Assembly (NCBI GenBank): GCA_022801925.1
Contig: JAAWTG010000014.1
Location: 1 to 64,000, forward strand
DNA: 64,000 nt
Source of the DNA: Clostridia bacterium
GTDB taxonomy: Bacteria > Bacillota > Clostridia > RUG12999
Reading direction: 5' to 3'
Shown piece after piece: positions 27,032 to 37,123 of this stretch; position 1 is the stretch's first letter, and every line of letters starts with the position of its first letter. Position numbers and translations under genes: made by a program. Below the pieces are notes generated by a model, which had not been told where the DNA came from, made no database searches, and saw only the letters and a list, made by a program, of their open reading frames with translations.

Positions 27032-28981
27032 TCAGTAGTTTATGATTAAAACCTCCCTGCTTTCTCCTTTCTTGGTGTTATAGCTTGCATTTGAATAATC
27101 GTAATTCAAATCAATGATTTTATATTTTTTTGCCCATTCCAGCAAAATATCATTGATTTTGCCCTTATGTTCCATAACATTAGATAATGCAAATTTAATT
27201 CCTTTTTTATCTGCATTATCTAAATAATCATATAGAGCATATTCCTGCTCTTTCTTCCAATCTTTAAACCCCCTGTTCCCGTCATTGTATGTTCCTGTTG
27301 TTATCAAATAAGGCGGGTCGCAATAAATAAAATCTTCAGGCGTAAATCCGTCTAAAGACACTTGTGTAAAATCTTTATTTGAAAACTCAATATCCAATTT
27401 TTTTAGTTTAGAAACAAATGCAATCAAATTATGTTCCATATTGTCCGAAAATTGACTTCTGTTTCTTCCAAAAGGATTGTTATACTCTAAATCATTGTTA
27501 AATCTAAATTGATAATTAAATGAATAACAAGTCAGTGTATATAAATCTATCGGGTCTTGTGTTGCATTATAAAATGTCCGGAATTTTTTAAATCCCTCCT
27601 CATTTTCTTTTGAAAGATTATATTCGGAAATACGCTTTTTTATTTGGTACAATATTTCAGATAGTTCCGTATTTTTAAATGTTTCAAATAATTCAATTAT
27701 TTTTCCGTTGATATCATTGCATATAATCTTGTTTGCATTTACATTTATCGCTACATTGCCTCCGCCGGAAAACAAGTCAACAAAAGTTCCTATATAGTTC
27801 GGGAAGCGCGGTAAAATTTGAGGAAGCAATTTATATTTTCCTCCCACATAGTTCATAGGACTTTTTACATATTTTTTTGTGTCCGTAACGATAGACTTCA
27901 TTTCGCTTGGCATACTCCTAAAATCAAAAGTTGATTTTCGCGGAATATCTTTTTTTATGTAAAAAATATATTCATACAGACATTCTGTTTGCTTAGTTTT
28001 TTTGCTCATATACTGCCTATATGGAATTGAATACATTTTATAAGTTTCTTCTATTGCATGTTTCTTTAAAATCCTTTCAATTCCATCAGAAGTCATTAAG
28101 CCGTCTGTACTGTAACTCATTACTATATTACTGAATTTTGCTTTGCTTATTAAGTCCTCAAATGCACCGTAGACCTCGCTCTTTATACAAAACGGCGATT
28201 TTAAATCATCATATGGTCTCATTCCTGTTATTCCACGGATTTCTGGATAGTCATATTTAGAAATTGTTTCAAGTAAATGATAATTGGGTGCATATTGTCT
28301 GGAATTATACGGAGGGTCTAAATACAAAATATCTCCGTTTAATTCTTCAATCAATTTGTTTGCATCCTTGTTATAACTTTTATTATTTTTCTTGTTGTCA
28401 ATAACATCTAACCGCGCCATTTCTAAATCTTTAAAAGTACGCTTGTCCCAATGCTTTAAATAAGCGCCGTATGTACCTGTAATGTTTGAAACAGCTGGGA
28501 CTCCCTCAATCAGTCCTGCAAGCAAATAATAATATTCCAATTCGGCAAGCAAATGCTCTTCTTGCCATGCTTCTATTGTCTTTCTTATAAAATCAATTCT
28601 TGCAGCATTCTTATTTGATAGATACATTCTCTGACAATTATCGTGCGGCGTATAATTTTTAGTTATAAAATAATTATCATCATTATAATTTAATATTTGT
28701 ATTGATGTTTCTTCCAAAAACTTGAAAGGGTCGCCTATTCCTATATTTTTCAATTTGGAAAATGACGGTTTGTTATTATTTTCAATGGTTGCTTTTTGTA
28801 TTACATATGAGAAATGCAAGGTATCATTTGAATACACCTCATATCTTGGCTTAAAATAACGAGCGACTACACCTGTTCCGGAAAAAATATCGCAAAATAT
28901 ATTTTTATTTCCTGTTACATTCTCCGATATGACCATATCAATATTTTTTAGTAAATTTAATTTACTGCCAATAAATCTCAT
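27032..28981 (-). CDS. M.FokI-like two-domain adenine-specific DNA methyltransferase
   Basis: A 649-residue protein, close to M.FokI (647 residues). The ATG at 28981 is preferred because it gives MRFIGSKLNLL, the expected N terminus, behind AGAGGTG. Two complete methyltransferase modules are fused. The first has FSGTG at 33-37 and LDPPYNSRQY at 221-230; the second begins MNYVGGKYKLLPQIL, with FSGGG at 404-408 and CDPPYLITTGTY at 554-565. In M.FokI each module methylates adenine on one strand of the asymmetric site, and the same division is expected here. It precedes the endonuclease, so protection is made first. The gene is AT-rich with many AAA, ATA and TTA codons. Confidence 0.96.
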   Translation of the reverse strand: MRFIGSKLNLLKNIDMVISENVTGNKNIFCDIFSGTGVVARYFKPRYEVYSNDTLHFSYVIQKATIENNNKPSFSKLKNIGIGDPFKFLEETSIQILNYNDDNYFITKNYTPHDNCQRMYLSNKNAARIDFIRKTIEAWQEEHLLAELEYYYLLAGLIEGVPAVSNITGTYGAYLKHWDKRTFKDLEMARLDVIDNKKNNKSYNKDANKLIEELNGDILYLDPPYNSRQYAPNYHLLETISKYDYPEIRGITGMRPYDDLKSPFCIKSEVYGAFEDLISKAKFSNIVMSYSTDGLMTSDGIERILKKHAIEETYKMYSIPYRQYMSKKTKQTECLYEYIFYIKKDIPRKSTFDFRSMPSEMKSIVTDTKKYVKSPMNYVGGKYKLLPQILPRFPNYIGTFVDLFSGGGNVAINVNANKIICNDINGKIIELFETFKNTELSEILYQIKKRISEYNLSKENEEGFKKFRTFYNATQDPIDLYTLTCYSFNYQFRFNNDLEYNNPFGRNRSQFSDNMEHNLIAFVSKLKKLDIEFSNKDFTQVSLDGFTPEDFIYCDPPYLITTGTYNDGNRGFKDWKKEQEYALYDYLDNADKKGIKFALSNVMEHKGKINDILLEWAKKYKIIDLNYDYSNASYNTKKGESREVLIINY

Positions 28982-28995
28982 AAGTTCACCTCTTA

Positions 28996-29010
28996 CATCC
29001 CAAAACATCC
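28996..29010 (-). promoter_or_regulatory. Two GGATG (FokI-type) sites in the methyltransferase leader
   Basis: Reading leftward, GGATG occurs at 29006-29010 and 28996-29000, ten bases apart, between the promoter and the methyltransferase ribosome binding site. If the enzymes have FokI specificity, both are substrates. Confidence 0.5.
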
Positions 29011-29018
29011 TTGTCTGC

Positions 29019-29047
29019 ATTATATCACTAAATACGATACAAGTCAA
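29019..29047 (-). promoter_or_regulatory. Promoter of the FokI-like restriction-modification operon
   Basis: Leftward TTGACT (29042-29047), 17 bp, TATAAT (29019-29024). The predicted leader is only about 30 nt. Confidence 0.85.
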
Positions 29048-29222
29048 TTACCGTTTATCGCTTTTATTTACGATAATCGCTTCTTAGGGTATAAATATGA
29101 CCACTGTGCTGTATTTTTTTGTATTCCGACCGCTTAACTTTTTCGCCCATATAATCTATATTTTATTATTACTGTTTTTTTCCATTGCCCTCTGAATTAT
29201 TTTTTCTTTTGCCCCCCCCTTT

Positions 29223-29702
29223 TCATGCCCGCACATCTACGATGTGCAGATAACGGATATCCAGATAAGTGTAGGTGGAAAGCGGGCGGTTGTCGCTGTC
29301 CTCCGTGCGTGCGGCAACCAGCACGTCACGCGGCGTTCTTCCTGCCTTTACGACAACAGGCGTATGCCGGAAGTCTATTCCGTTAAAAGAAAGCTGAATC
29401 AAATCTCCCGGCAGCAGTTCCTGCAAGGTGACTTCCTGCGCAAATGGTCCCGCACCAGTACCCGCCATCAGAAAGTTATATAAATATTCCACACCCGTCC
29501 ACGCGGGCGCACGGTTATTCAAAGACAGATAATACCAGCCAAATACCGGTTTATAATTCATCACGCCGCCCCCTGCATAGAGACACTGCGAAGCAAAATT
29601 GGTGCAGTCTCCGCCCAATTCCGAAAAATCATAAAATGCAGGATTGGGGTGAAACGCATGTTTATGCGCGTATGCCACTGCTTTTTTTCTGTTATATGCC
29701 AT
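29223..29702 (-). CDS. Amidase_6 (putative amidase domain) protein
   Basis: A 159-residue protein made of a single papain-like putative amidase domain (Pfam Amidase_6). It opens with YNRKKAVAYAHKHAFHPNPAFYDF, followed by the catalytic-cysteine motif GGDCTNFASQCLYAGG and a C-terminal GIDFRHTPVVV that supplies the His. The start at 29702 follows GGAGGGGAGGA. No signal peptide is present, so a wall or spore role would need another export route. It is divergent from exoA and adjacent to the AT-rich island. Confidence 0.9.
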   Translation of the reverse strand: MAYNRKKAVAYAHKHAFHPNPAFYDFSELGGDCTNFASQCLYAGGGVMNYKPVFGWYYLSLNNRAPAWTGVEYLYNFLMAGTGAGPFAQEVTLQELLPGDLIQLSFNGIDFRHTPVVVKAGRTPRDVLVAARTEDSDNRPLSTYTYLDIRYLHIVDVRA

Positions 29703-29731
29703 GATATCTTGTCCTCCCCTCCGTTTTCCGG

Positions 29732-29760
29732 TTGACATTTTTTCTATTTTATTATATGAT
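29732..29760 (+). promoter_or_regulatory. exoA promoter
   Basis: TTGACA (29732-29737), 17 bp, TATGAT (29755-29760), about 38 bp before the TTG start. Confidence 0.85.
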
Positions 29761-29797
29761 GTTGTTATCAAAACGCTACCAAAGAGGAGGATTCCCA

Positions 29798-30550
29798 TTG
29801 AAACTGATTTCTTGGAATGTCAACGGGCTGCGCGCCTGTTTGAATAAAGGATTTTTAGATTTTTTTAAAAATGTGGACGCCGATATTTTTTGCGTGCAGG
29901 AAACAAAAATGCAGGAGGGGCAAGCGGAACTGATATTAGACGGCTACCGGCAGTATTGGAACAGCGCCGAAAAAAAGGGCTATTCCGGCACAGCAGTGTT
30001 CACCAAGCAAAACCCCCTTTGTGTCCGCTACGGCATTGAAGTAGAAGAACACAGTCATGAGGGACGCGTTATTACGCTGGAATTTGAGGACTTTTTTCTC
30101 GTGAATGTATACACCCCCAACGCGCAGCGGGAACTTGCGCGCATCGACTACCGTATGCAGTTTGAAGATGATTTCCGCGCTTACCTTTTGACGTTAAATC
30201 AACAAAAACCGGTGATTGTCTGCGGCGATATGAACGTTGCGCATCAGGAAATCGACCTAAAAAATCCCAAAACCAACCGCGGAAATGCCGGATTTTCTGA
30301 CCAGGAACGCGGCAAAATGACGGAACTTTTGGGCAGCGGATTCGTGGATTCCTTCCGCAGTCTCTACCCTGACAAAACAGGTGCTTATACATGGTGGTCC
30401 TACATGCGTAATGCGCGGGCAACGAATGCCGGCTGGCGTATTGATTATTTTCTGCTGTCCGAGGACTGTGCAGACCGTTTGCAGGATGCGCTGATTTATG
30501 CTGATATCTACGGTAGCGACCATTGTCCTGTCGGTATCATACTAAAATAA
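29798..30550 (+). CDS. exoA: Exodeoxyribonuclease III / AP endonuclease
   Basis: A 250-residue ExoIII-family nuclease that cleaves at abasic sites. The start is a TTG at 29798: GAGGAGG lies upstream and the reading begins LKLISWNVNGLRACL, exactly the family N terminus. An upstream ATG has no ribosome binding site and overlaps the promoter. Active-site motifs are CVQETKM, the GDMNVAHQEIDL Asp/Asn pair, RIDYFLLSE and GSDHCPVGI. It is monocistronic with its own promoter and terminator. Confidence 0.97.
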   Translation: MKLISWNVNGLRACLNKGFLDFFKNVDADIFCVQETKMQEGQAELILDGYRQYWNSAEKKGYSGTAVFTKQNPLCVRYGIEVEEHSHEGRVITLEFEDFFLVNVYTPNAQRELARIDYRMQFEDDFRAYLLTLNQQKPVIVCGDMNVAHQEIDLKNPKTNRGNAGFSDQERGKMTELLGSGFVDSFRSLYPDKTGAYTWWSYMRNARATNAGWRIDYFLLSEDCADRLQDALIYADIYGSDHCPVGIILK

Positions 30551-30565
30551 AAATTCTGCATATAC

Positions 30566-30598
30566 AAAAATGGCGGTTCTTAGTGAACCGCCATTTTT
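30566..30598. terminator. Bidirectional terminator between exoA and the repeat protein gene
   Basis: A perfect 14-bp stem (AAAAATGGCGGTTC / GAACCGCCATTTTT) with a TTAGT loop; A/T runs serve both converging genes. Confidence 0.92.
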
Positions 30599-30617
30599 TG
30601 ACTTATATTTTTTCACA

Positions 30618-31373
30618 TTAATACATAATGCCAATACCGACAACATTTCCTGAATATCCTATGCCGACAAAATGTGTGCCGTTATAATAGATATCAATAC
30701 CGCTGGAGGTCATGTAGTACCAATATCCCCATTGTTTCAGTTCATTCGTATATCTGTTTACAGTTTCCCAGCCATCCGTTGGCAGGATATAGTAATAATA
30801 GATGCCCAAATCTGCATAAACTGCATTGTCTGACTGACCTACCAGACTACCAAAGGAAGGCACATCTGCAAATCCTGCATAAGCATATACCGGAATATAG
30901 GGTTTCGCAGTGCTGTATCCCACATTCAAATAAGCCGCAAGTTCCGACGCCCAAACAGTATAGGCAGCGCCGTCTATCGTACTATAAATTGTTACCGTCG
31001 CTTTTTCGCCGTAATAATTCGCGGAATATCCCGCCGCTTCATAGGAATGCACCAGTATCATTGCGCCGTCATAGCGACTATACATACGAATATTTTGCAG
31101 TCCGGTTGCATAATATTCTTGGTTTTCCGCTACCTCATAAGACCAAATAACAGCTGGTGCACCATCTACACGACTATATACTGTGATAGTTTCGTCCGGA
31201 TTGGCATACCCCTGCGAAAATGCCGCTTCCGTTCCATTTTCCACCATAATTGCCGCGCCGTCATAGCGACTGTACATATAATGCTGACCTTCTGCAAACG
31301 CCGGTATCTGCATTAGTCCAATGCATAACACAACCACCCATGCCACAAATCCTGTTGTCATTCTCTTTTTCAT
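30618..31373 (-). CDS. Secreted protein with four 32-residue YSRxDGA repeats
   Basis: A 251-residue exported protein with a clear signal peptide (KKRMTTGFVAWVVV, cleavage near AFA-EG at 27). Four copies of a motif start at residues 33, 65, 97 and 129 with an exact 32-residue period: MYSRYDGA, VYSRVDGA, MYSRYDGA and IYSTIDGA. Each is followed by a hydrophobic strand and an aromatic or glycine turn. A different C-terminal part (about 155-251) is rich in tyrosine and glycine. I do not recognise the family. The pattern suggests a small beta-repeat ligand-binding domain. It has its own promoter and no evident partner. Confidence 0.8.
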   Translation of the reverse strand: MKKRMTTGFVAWVVVLCIGLMQIPAFAEGQHYMYSRYDGAAIMVENGTEAAFSQGYANPDETITVYSRVDGAPAVIWSYEVAENQEYYATGLQNIRMYSRYDGAMILVHSYEAAGYSANYYGEKATVTIYSTIDGAAYTVWASELAAYLNVGYSTAKPYIPVYAYAGFADVPSFGSLVGQSDNAVYADLGIYYYYILPTDGWETVNRYTNELKQWGYWYYMTSSGIDIYYNGTHFVGIGYSGNVVGIGIMY

Positions 31374-31405
31374 TTACGTTATCTCCTTTCCTTTTTCTTG
31401 ATAAT

Positions 31406-31435
31406 ATTATAGCACTGCCATTTTTCTCCTGTCAA
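31406..31435 (-). promoter_or_regulatory. Promoter of the YSRxDGA repeat protein gene
   Basis: Leftward TTGACA (31430-31435), 18 bp, TATAAT (31406-31411), followed by AAAGGAG before the start. Confidence 0.85.
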
Positions 31436-31592
31436 GCGAAACAACATAGAATCGCACCTCTTTTTTCTGCAATTTATCTGTCATTTTGACAAGTCCGCCG
31501 CCGCATTTCTGGTGATTATAAGAAATCGGGAGATATCGGGAGATATTTTCTTTAAATCCGGAATATTTTACCGAAACGCCCTTTAATTGAAG

Positions 31593-31621
31593 TTGAAGAA
31601 ACTACCAATTTTGGGTAATAT
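31593..31621 (+). promoter_or_regulatory. groESL promoter
   Basis: TTGAAG (31593-31598), 17 bp, TAATAT (31616-31621), directly upstream of the CIRCE element. The 31374-31592 stretch otherwise shows only a short direct repeat of ATCGGGAGAT. Confidence 0.7.
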
Positions 31622-31634
31622 ATAAAGCAAGGTA

Positions 31635-31661
31635 TTAGCACTCCTCACTAATGAGTGCTAA
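31635..31661 (+). promoter_or_regulatory. CIRCE element (HrcA operator)
   Basis: Exact consensus TTAGCACTC-N9-GAGTGCTAA between the groESL promoter and groES. It is the binding site of the heat-shock repressor HrcA, so the operon should be heat-inducible. Confidence 0.98.
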
Positions 31662-31713
31662 TAATTTATTTAAGTGTAACGTTATAGGTAGATATTTGTT
31701 CATTAGGAGGTAA

Positions 31714-32004
<291 letters not shown>

Positions 32005-32038
32005 TATTCCATATCATATTGAAAAAAGAAAGGACTGA

Positions 32039-33673
<1,635 letters not shown>

Positions 33674-33688
33674 TCTGTAACAGCTTAA

Positions 33689-33723
33689 ACAAAAGCCTCT
33701 TTTCAAACGAAAAGAGGCTTTTG
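33689..33723 (+). terminator. groESL terminator
   Basis: A perfect stem ACAAAAGCCTCTTTTC / GAAAAGAGGCTTTTGT with an AAAC loop, about 15 nt after groEL. Confidence 0.92.
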
Positions 33724-33753
33724 TATTATGTGAAACAAGTTATTTTCTATCGT

Positions 33754-33787
33754 TAGGCATAAAAGAGTCGAATCGCTTATCCTCAAG
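33754..33787. repeat. Palindromic TAGGCATAAGAG repeat, degenerate copy 1
   Basis: TTAGGCATAAAAGAGTCGAATCGCTTAT shares the left arm and the GAGTCGAATC centre with the better copies at 42469 and 42719, but the right arm has decayed. It lies between the groEL terminator and the PL8-like gene. Confidence 0.6.
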
Positions 33788-33804
33788 CTAAACTTCATTT
33801 CAAA

Positions 33805-36222
33805 TTATGCATTTTTCACCTGAACCGCGACCGGTTTTCCCACTTCTGCGCCGGACGGCAAATGCACCACAACAGTCTGCGTTTCTTTCCCTTCTTTCTG
33901 TATCATCAGTTCCATGGTCTCACGCGCTACATCTTGGCAAGGGTCGCAAACGGTCAGCAAAATACCCGCTTCCGTTTCCTCCAGCATGAGAACTGCCGGA
34001 CCATTCACCTGTACACGCCATTTTGTGCCGCTACAAATGGTTCCCGTTTCATATACTATCGCTTGCAGCATATTTCCATCTTGTGTTTCCACCGCCTGCA
34101 CTGCCGTGGTGTTTTGCAAAACACGAAACGGTTTTTGTTTTACATATGCTTTTGCGTCCTGCTGTCCGCAATACATCCAATATGCATATCCGCTATTTCG
34201 TGGATTCTCTCCATGCAACAGCGCCATGGTAAACACCGGCACCTCTTTTTCTGTTACTTCTGCATTTCCTATATTCAATGCTGCCCAATTTGTTTTTCGC
34301 ATATCTGCACAAATTTCAAGCTTTGTTTCCGGTTCATCTGCTGCCATAATACCATATAGAATTCCATCTTGCCACACTGCATAATGTTTGTTCAGAGATA
34401 ATAATTTTTTGTCTTCCACCTTTTCCAATACCGTTCCTGTCTCGTCCATCAGCAACACATCCGTATGCCGTCCTGTGTGATTGATGGTGGTGCGGATACC
34501 GCGCTTATATTCCGGCATCACGTCACATACGCCTGCACCGAGACACACAAAGGTATCGCCGAAAGCAAAATAGCTTTTATATGCCTGCACCCCCATCATT
34601 TCTTTGGTATACGCTTCCTCTGCTTCCGGCTCCTTCGTCCGCTCTTTTTCAAAGATAAATCCGGCAGCACCAAAGAGACCGCATGTCACGCCGCCCGCAA
34701 AATTAAATTTGCTGTGGTACCCGCGCCAATTGGTTTCCGGCAGAAGTTCCGCATTGGTCAGTTCCCGTGATGTAATACCCGGCAGCATCCCCATCTGCCA
34801 TGTCCCAAGCGCCTGTGCATATTCGTCTCCGCGGCGCAAAACAACATAAGAACCATCACATAAAAAGGAATTGCGCATATCCGCCATTTCATGCGCACAT
34901 TCCACACCGTCACACCGTGCGGACGCCATGTTCACAAACCAATAATAATCAGGCGTTTTGCAAATCAAATCATCGTTATTCCAAAAATAGCGCACGCCCT
35001 CATATTGTCCCGCCGGATAGTTTGGCACGGGAGAAGTTCCGGTTTGTAACAATGCGTCTACCTCCTGCTGTTGTGCCGGCTGTAACAAATGAAAAAAATG
35101 TTCTTTCAGCAGCGTAGCAATTTGCAGTGCATACTGCGTGCCGCTGCACGGTGCATGGATATTTTCGCCTTGTTTAAAAATGTGCCGCGACTGCATGGGC
35201 GCATTCCAGCCGTTGTAGTCGCCCCATGTAATGCCGTTCATATAGTGCAAAACCCAAGAAAAATCCATTCCTTGCAGTTCCTGTTCCCACGGCGTGTGGG
35301 TCAATTCTTTCATAATTTCCAGCCCGCTGATAATGCCCTGTGTCGGATAGCCTGTATTATAGGTCTGCCGCCCATGCCCCCAGCCGAAACCGTCCGCACA
35401 TATGCCTTCGCTCCAAAACGCCGTGTCCACCGTTGCTGCGGAAACCGGCGTGAGGATATGCGTTGCTACAAACATCAACGTATCCATCATTTCCACGCTG
35501 CGCAATACCAGTGCAATCCGAAACAGCGGACGGTAACAAACAGCGTTTGCTCCTACCCACCAGACATGTTTGCGGAACCGCTCCGGACTGATGGGGTGTG
35601 CGTCCGTGTGGTCGCCGCGCTGCGGCAGCGTCCACGCCTGCATACAAATACGCAGCAATTGCCGGTAGGCTTCCGCTGTCACCGCGTCCCCATTTTCTCC
35701 GCGTTCCACTGCCAGCATGTCCGGCAAAAACACATGGAACAACTGCACAGCGCATTTGGGGAAACAAAAGATAGAGGCATGAAACCGGCTGCGTCCTAAA
35801 TCTTCTCTGTCCGCTTCTATTTTGCAATAATGCACTACTGCACGCAAAAAGACTGTCTTTTCTTGCTGCGACAAATGTTTTTGTCCATGCTGCGGATGAT
35901 AGTCCTGCGACAGCCACGCTAGCCGCTGCACGGCAATCAACGCTCCCTGCGGTGTATCCTCCAAATCCGCAAACCGCCCGGTTTCATCAATCAGCCGGCT
36001 TTCATTTTCTTTCGGAAACAGCTTTTCCGTTGATGTTTCCAACATCCGCTCCACATCCATTGGCTTCTTTGCCGCTTCCAGCAACATCTCCTGCAATTCA
36101 TTTTGTTTTGCGGCATATACCTCCGGCGTATTTTCTTTGAGTTTATATTCACATTCGCCGCACTCCTGTGCTGATGCAACAAATTCCGGCAAAATGAGTT
36201 GTTTCAAAAAATCGCGTTCCAT
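33805..36222 (-). CDS. Polysaccharide lyase family 8-like protein without signal peptide
   Basis: An 805-residue protein related to PL8 lyases (hyaluronate, chondroitin or xanthan lyases), which cut uronic-acid polymers by beta-elimination. The N-terminal half is a helical toroid. The active-site region FWSEGICADGFGWGHGRQTYNTGYPTQGIISGLEIM corresponds to the FWxDGSF...TGxYG...GL box of PL8, with candidate His and Tyr. The second half holds the MASARCDGVECAHE segment and GMLPGITSRE, like the PGTT region, followed by beta-sandwich domains. It begins MERDFLKQLILPEF and has no signal peptide, so it probably acts on imported oligosaccharides. The exact substrate and even PL8 membership versus a sister family remain uncertain. 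Confidence 0.75.
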   Translation of the reverse strand: MERDFLKQLILPEFVASAQECGECEYKLKENTPEVYAAKQNELQEMLLEAAKKPMDVERMLETSTEKLFPKENESRLIDETGRFADLEDTPQGALIAVQRLAWLSQDYHPQHGQKHLSQQEKTVFLRAVVHYCKIEADREDLGRSRFHASIFCFPKCAVQLFHVFLPDMLAVERGENGDAVTAEAYRQLLRICMQAWTLPQRGDHTDAHPISPERFRKHVWWVGANAVCYRPLFRIALVLRSVEMMDTLMFVATHILTPVSAATVDTAFWSEGICADGFGWGHGRQTYNTGYPTQGIISGLEIMKELTHTPWEQELQGMDFSWVLHYMNGITWGDYNGWNAPMQSRHIFKQGENIHAPCSGTQYALQIATLLKEHFFHLLQPAQQQEVDALLQTGTSPVPNYPAGQYEGVRYFWNNDDLICKTPDYYWFVNMASARCDGVECAHEMADMRNSFLCDGSYVVLRRGDEYAQALGTWQMGMLPGITSRELTNAELLPETNWRGYHSKFNFAGGVTCGLFGAAGFIFEKERTKEPEAEEAYTKEMMGVQAYKSYFAFGDTFVCLGAGVCDVMPEYKRGIRTTINHTGRHTDVLLMDETGTVLEKVEDKKLLSLNKHYAVWQDGILYGIMAADEPETKLEICADMRKTNWAALNIGNAEVTEKEVPVFTMALLHGENPRNSGYAYWMYCGQQDAKAYVKQKPFRVLQNTTAVQAVETQDGNMLQAIVYETGTICSGTKWRVQVNGPAVLMLEETEAGILLTVCDPCQDVARETMELMIQKEGKETQTVVVHLPSGAEVGKPVAVQVKNA

Positions 36223-36258
36223 GTTTTTCCGCTCCTTCTGTTACCTTTGTTTTTCCTT

Positions 36259-36287
36259 ATTTTACTACAACGACATGCAAAGTGCAA
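36259..36287 (-). promoter_or_regulatory. Promoter of the PL8-like gene
   Basis: Leftward TTGCAC (36282-36287), 17 bp, TAAAAT (36259-36264), about 35 bp before the start. Confidence 0.75.
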
Positions 36288-36303
36288 GTCTTTTCTTTTT
36301 TAT

Positions 36304-36332
36304 TTGCTTTTTTTTCCATTTTCCTGTACAAT
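36304..36332 (+). promoter_or_regulatory. rnhB promoter
   Basis: TTGCTT (36304-36309), 17 bp, TACAAT (36327-36332), divergent from the PL8-like gene. Confidence 0.7.
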
Positions 36333-36367
36333 AGAAGAAACAGCATGAAAAAAAGGAGAATCATAGC

Positions 36368-37123
36368 ATGGATATTTTACATATTCCTAAAAACAATCGT
36401 GCCGCTGCACTGCGCGCTATGGAGGTACCCGCTTTGTTCGCCGCTGTCCGCACCCTTCAGGAGGCGGAACAAGAGGTACCGCCCTCCGCTGTCCGCCGCT
36501 TGGAGCAATATGGGAACGTGCTGCGTATGCGGGAGTTTGACAACTCTTTTGGCTATCTCTATTTGGCAGGGGTAGATGAAGCGGGTCGCGGGCCGCTTGC
36601 GGGCGACGTCTATACTGCTGCTGTCATCTTTGACAAAGGTGTTACCATTGAAGGTTTGAACGATTCCAAAAAACTGTCTCCCGCCAAACGGGAAGCGCTC
36701 TACGATGTTATCTGCGAGCGGGCGCTCGCCTATCACATCACCACCGCCAGCGTGGCACGCATTGACGAAATCAATATCCGCAACGCCACCTATGAATCCA
36801 TGTGCGCCAGCGTGCGCGGACTGCGTCCCGCGCCGGAATATGTGCTGGTAGACGGCGATGCGATACGCAATCTCACCCTGCCCCACGAATGCGTGATAAA
36901 AGGCGATGCCACCAGTCTTTCCATTGCCGCCGCTTCCATTTTGGCAAAGGTCAGCCGTGACCGTTATATGCTGGAATTGGACAAGCAGTATCCGGAATAT
37001 GGGTTCGCCAAACACAAGGGCTATGGCACCAGCGAACACATTGACGCTATTCGCAAATACGGTCCCTGCCCGCTGCACCGCCGTTCTTTTTTAACCAAAA
37101 TTTTGGGAGACAAGCCGCTATGA
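36368..37123 (+). CDS. rnhB: Ribonuclease HII
   Basis: A 251-residue RNase HII that removes ribonucleotides from DNA. The acidic catalytic pair is Asp70-Glu71 in YLAGVDEAGRGPLAG, followed by LNDSKKLSPAKRE, the VLVDGD aspartate, and KGDATSLSIAAASILAKVSRD. The 65-residue N-terminal extension is typical of Firmicute RnhB. AAAGGAG precedes the ATG. The stop overlaps the yraN-like start by 4 nt. Confidence 0.98.
   Translation: MDILHIPKNNRAAALRAMEVPALFAAVRTLQEAEQEVPPSAVRRLEQYGNVLRMREFDNSFGYLYLAGVDEAGRGPLAGDVYTAAVIFDKGVTIEGLNDSKKLSPAKREALYDVICERALAYHITTASVARIDEINIRNATYESMCASVRGLRPAPEYVLVDGDAIRNLTLPHECVIKGDATSLSIAAASILAKVSRDRYMLELDKQYPEYGFAKHKGYGTSEHIDAIRKYGPCPLHRRSFLTKILGDKPL

Noticed and set aside
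25151-29222. Transposon or prophage carrying the restriction system
   Set aside because: No transposase, integrase or matching terminal repeats were found on both sides; only AT-richness and a palindrome on the left support transfer.
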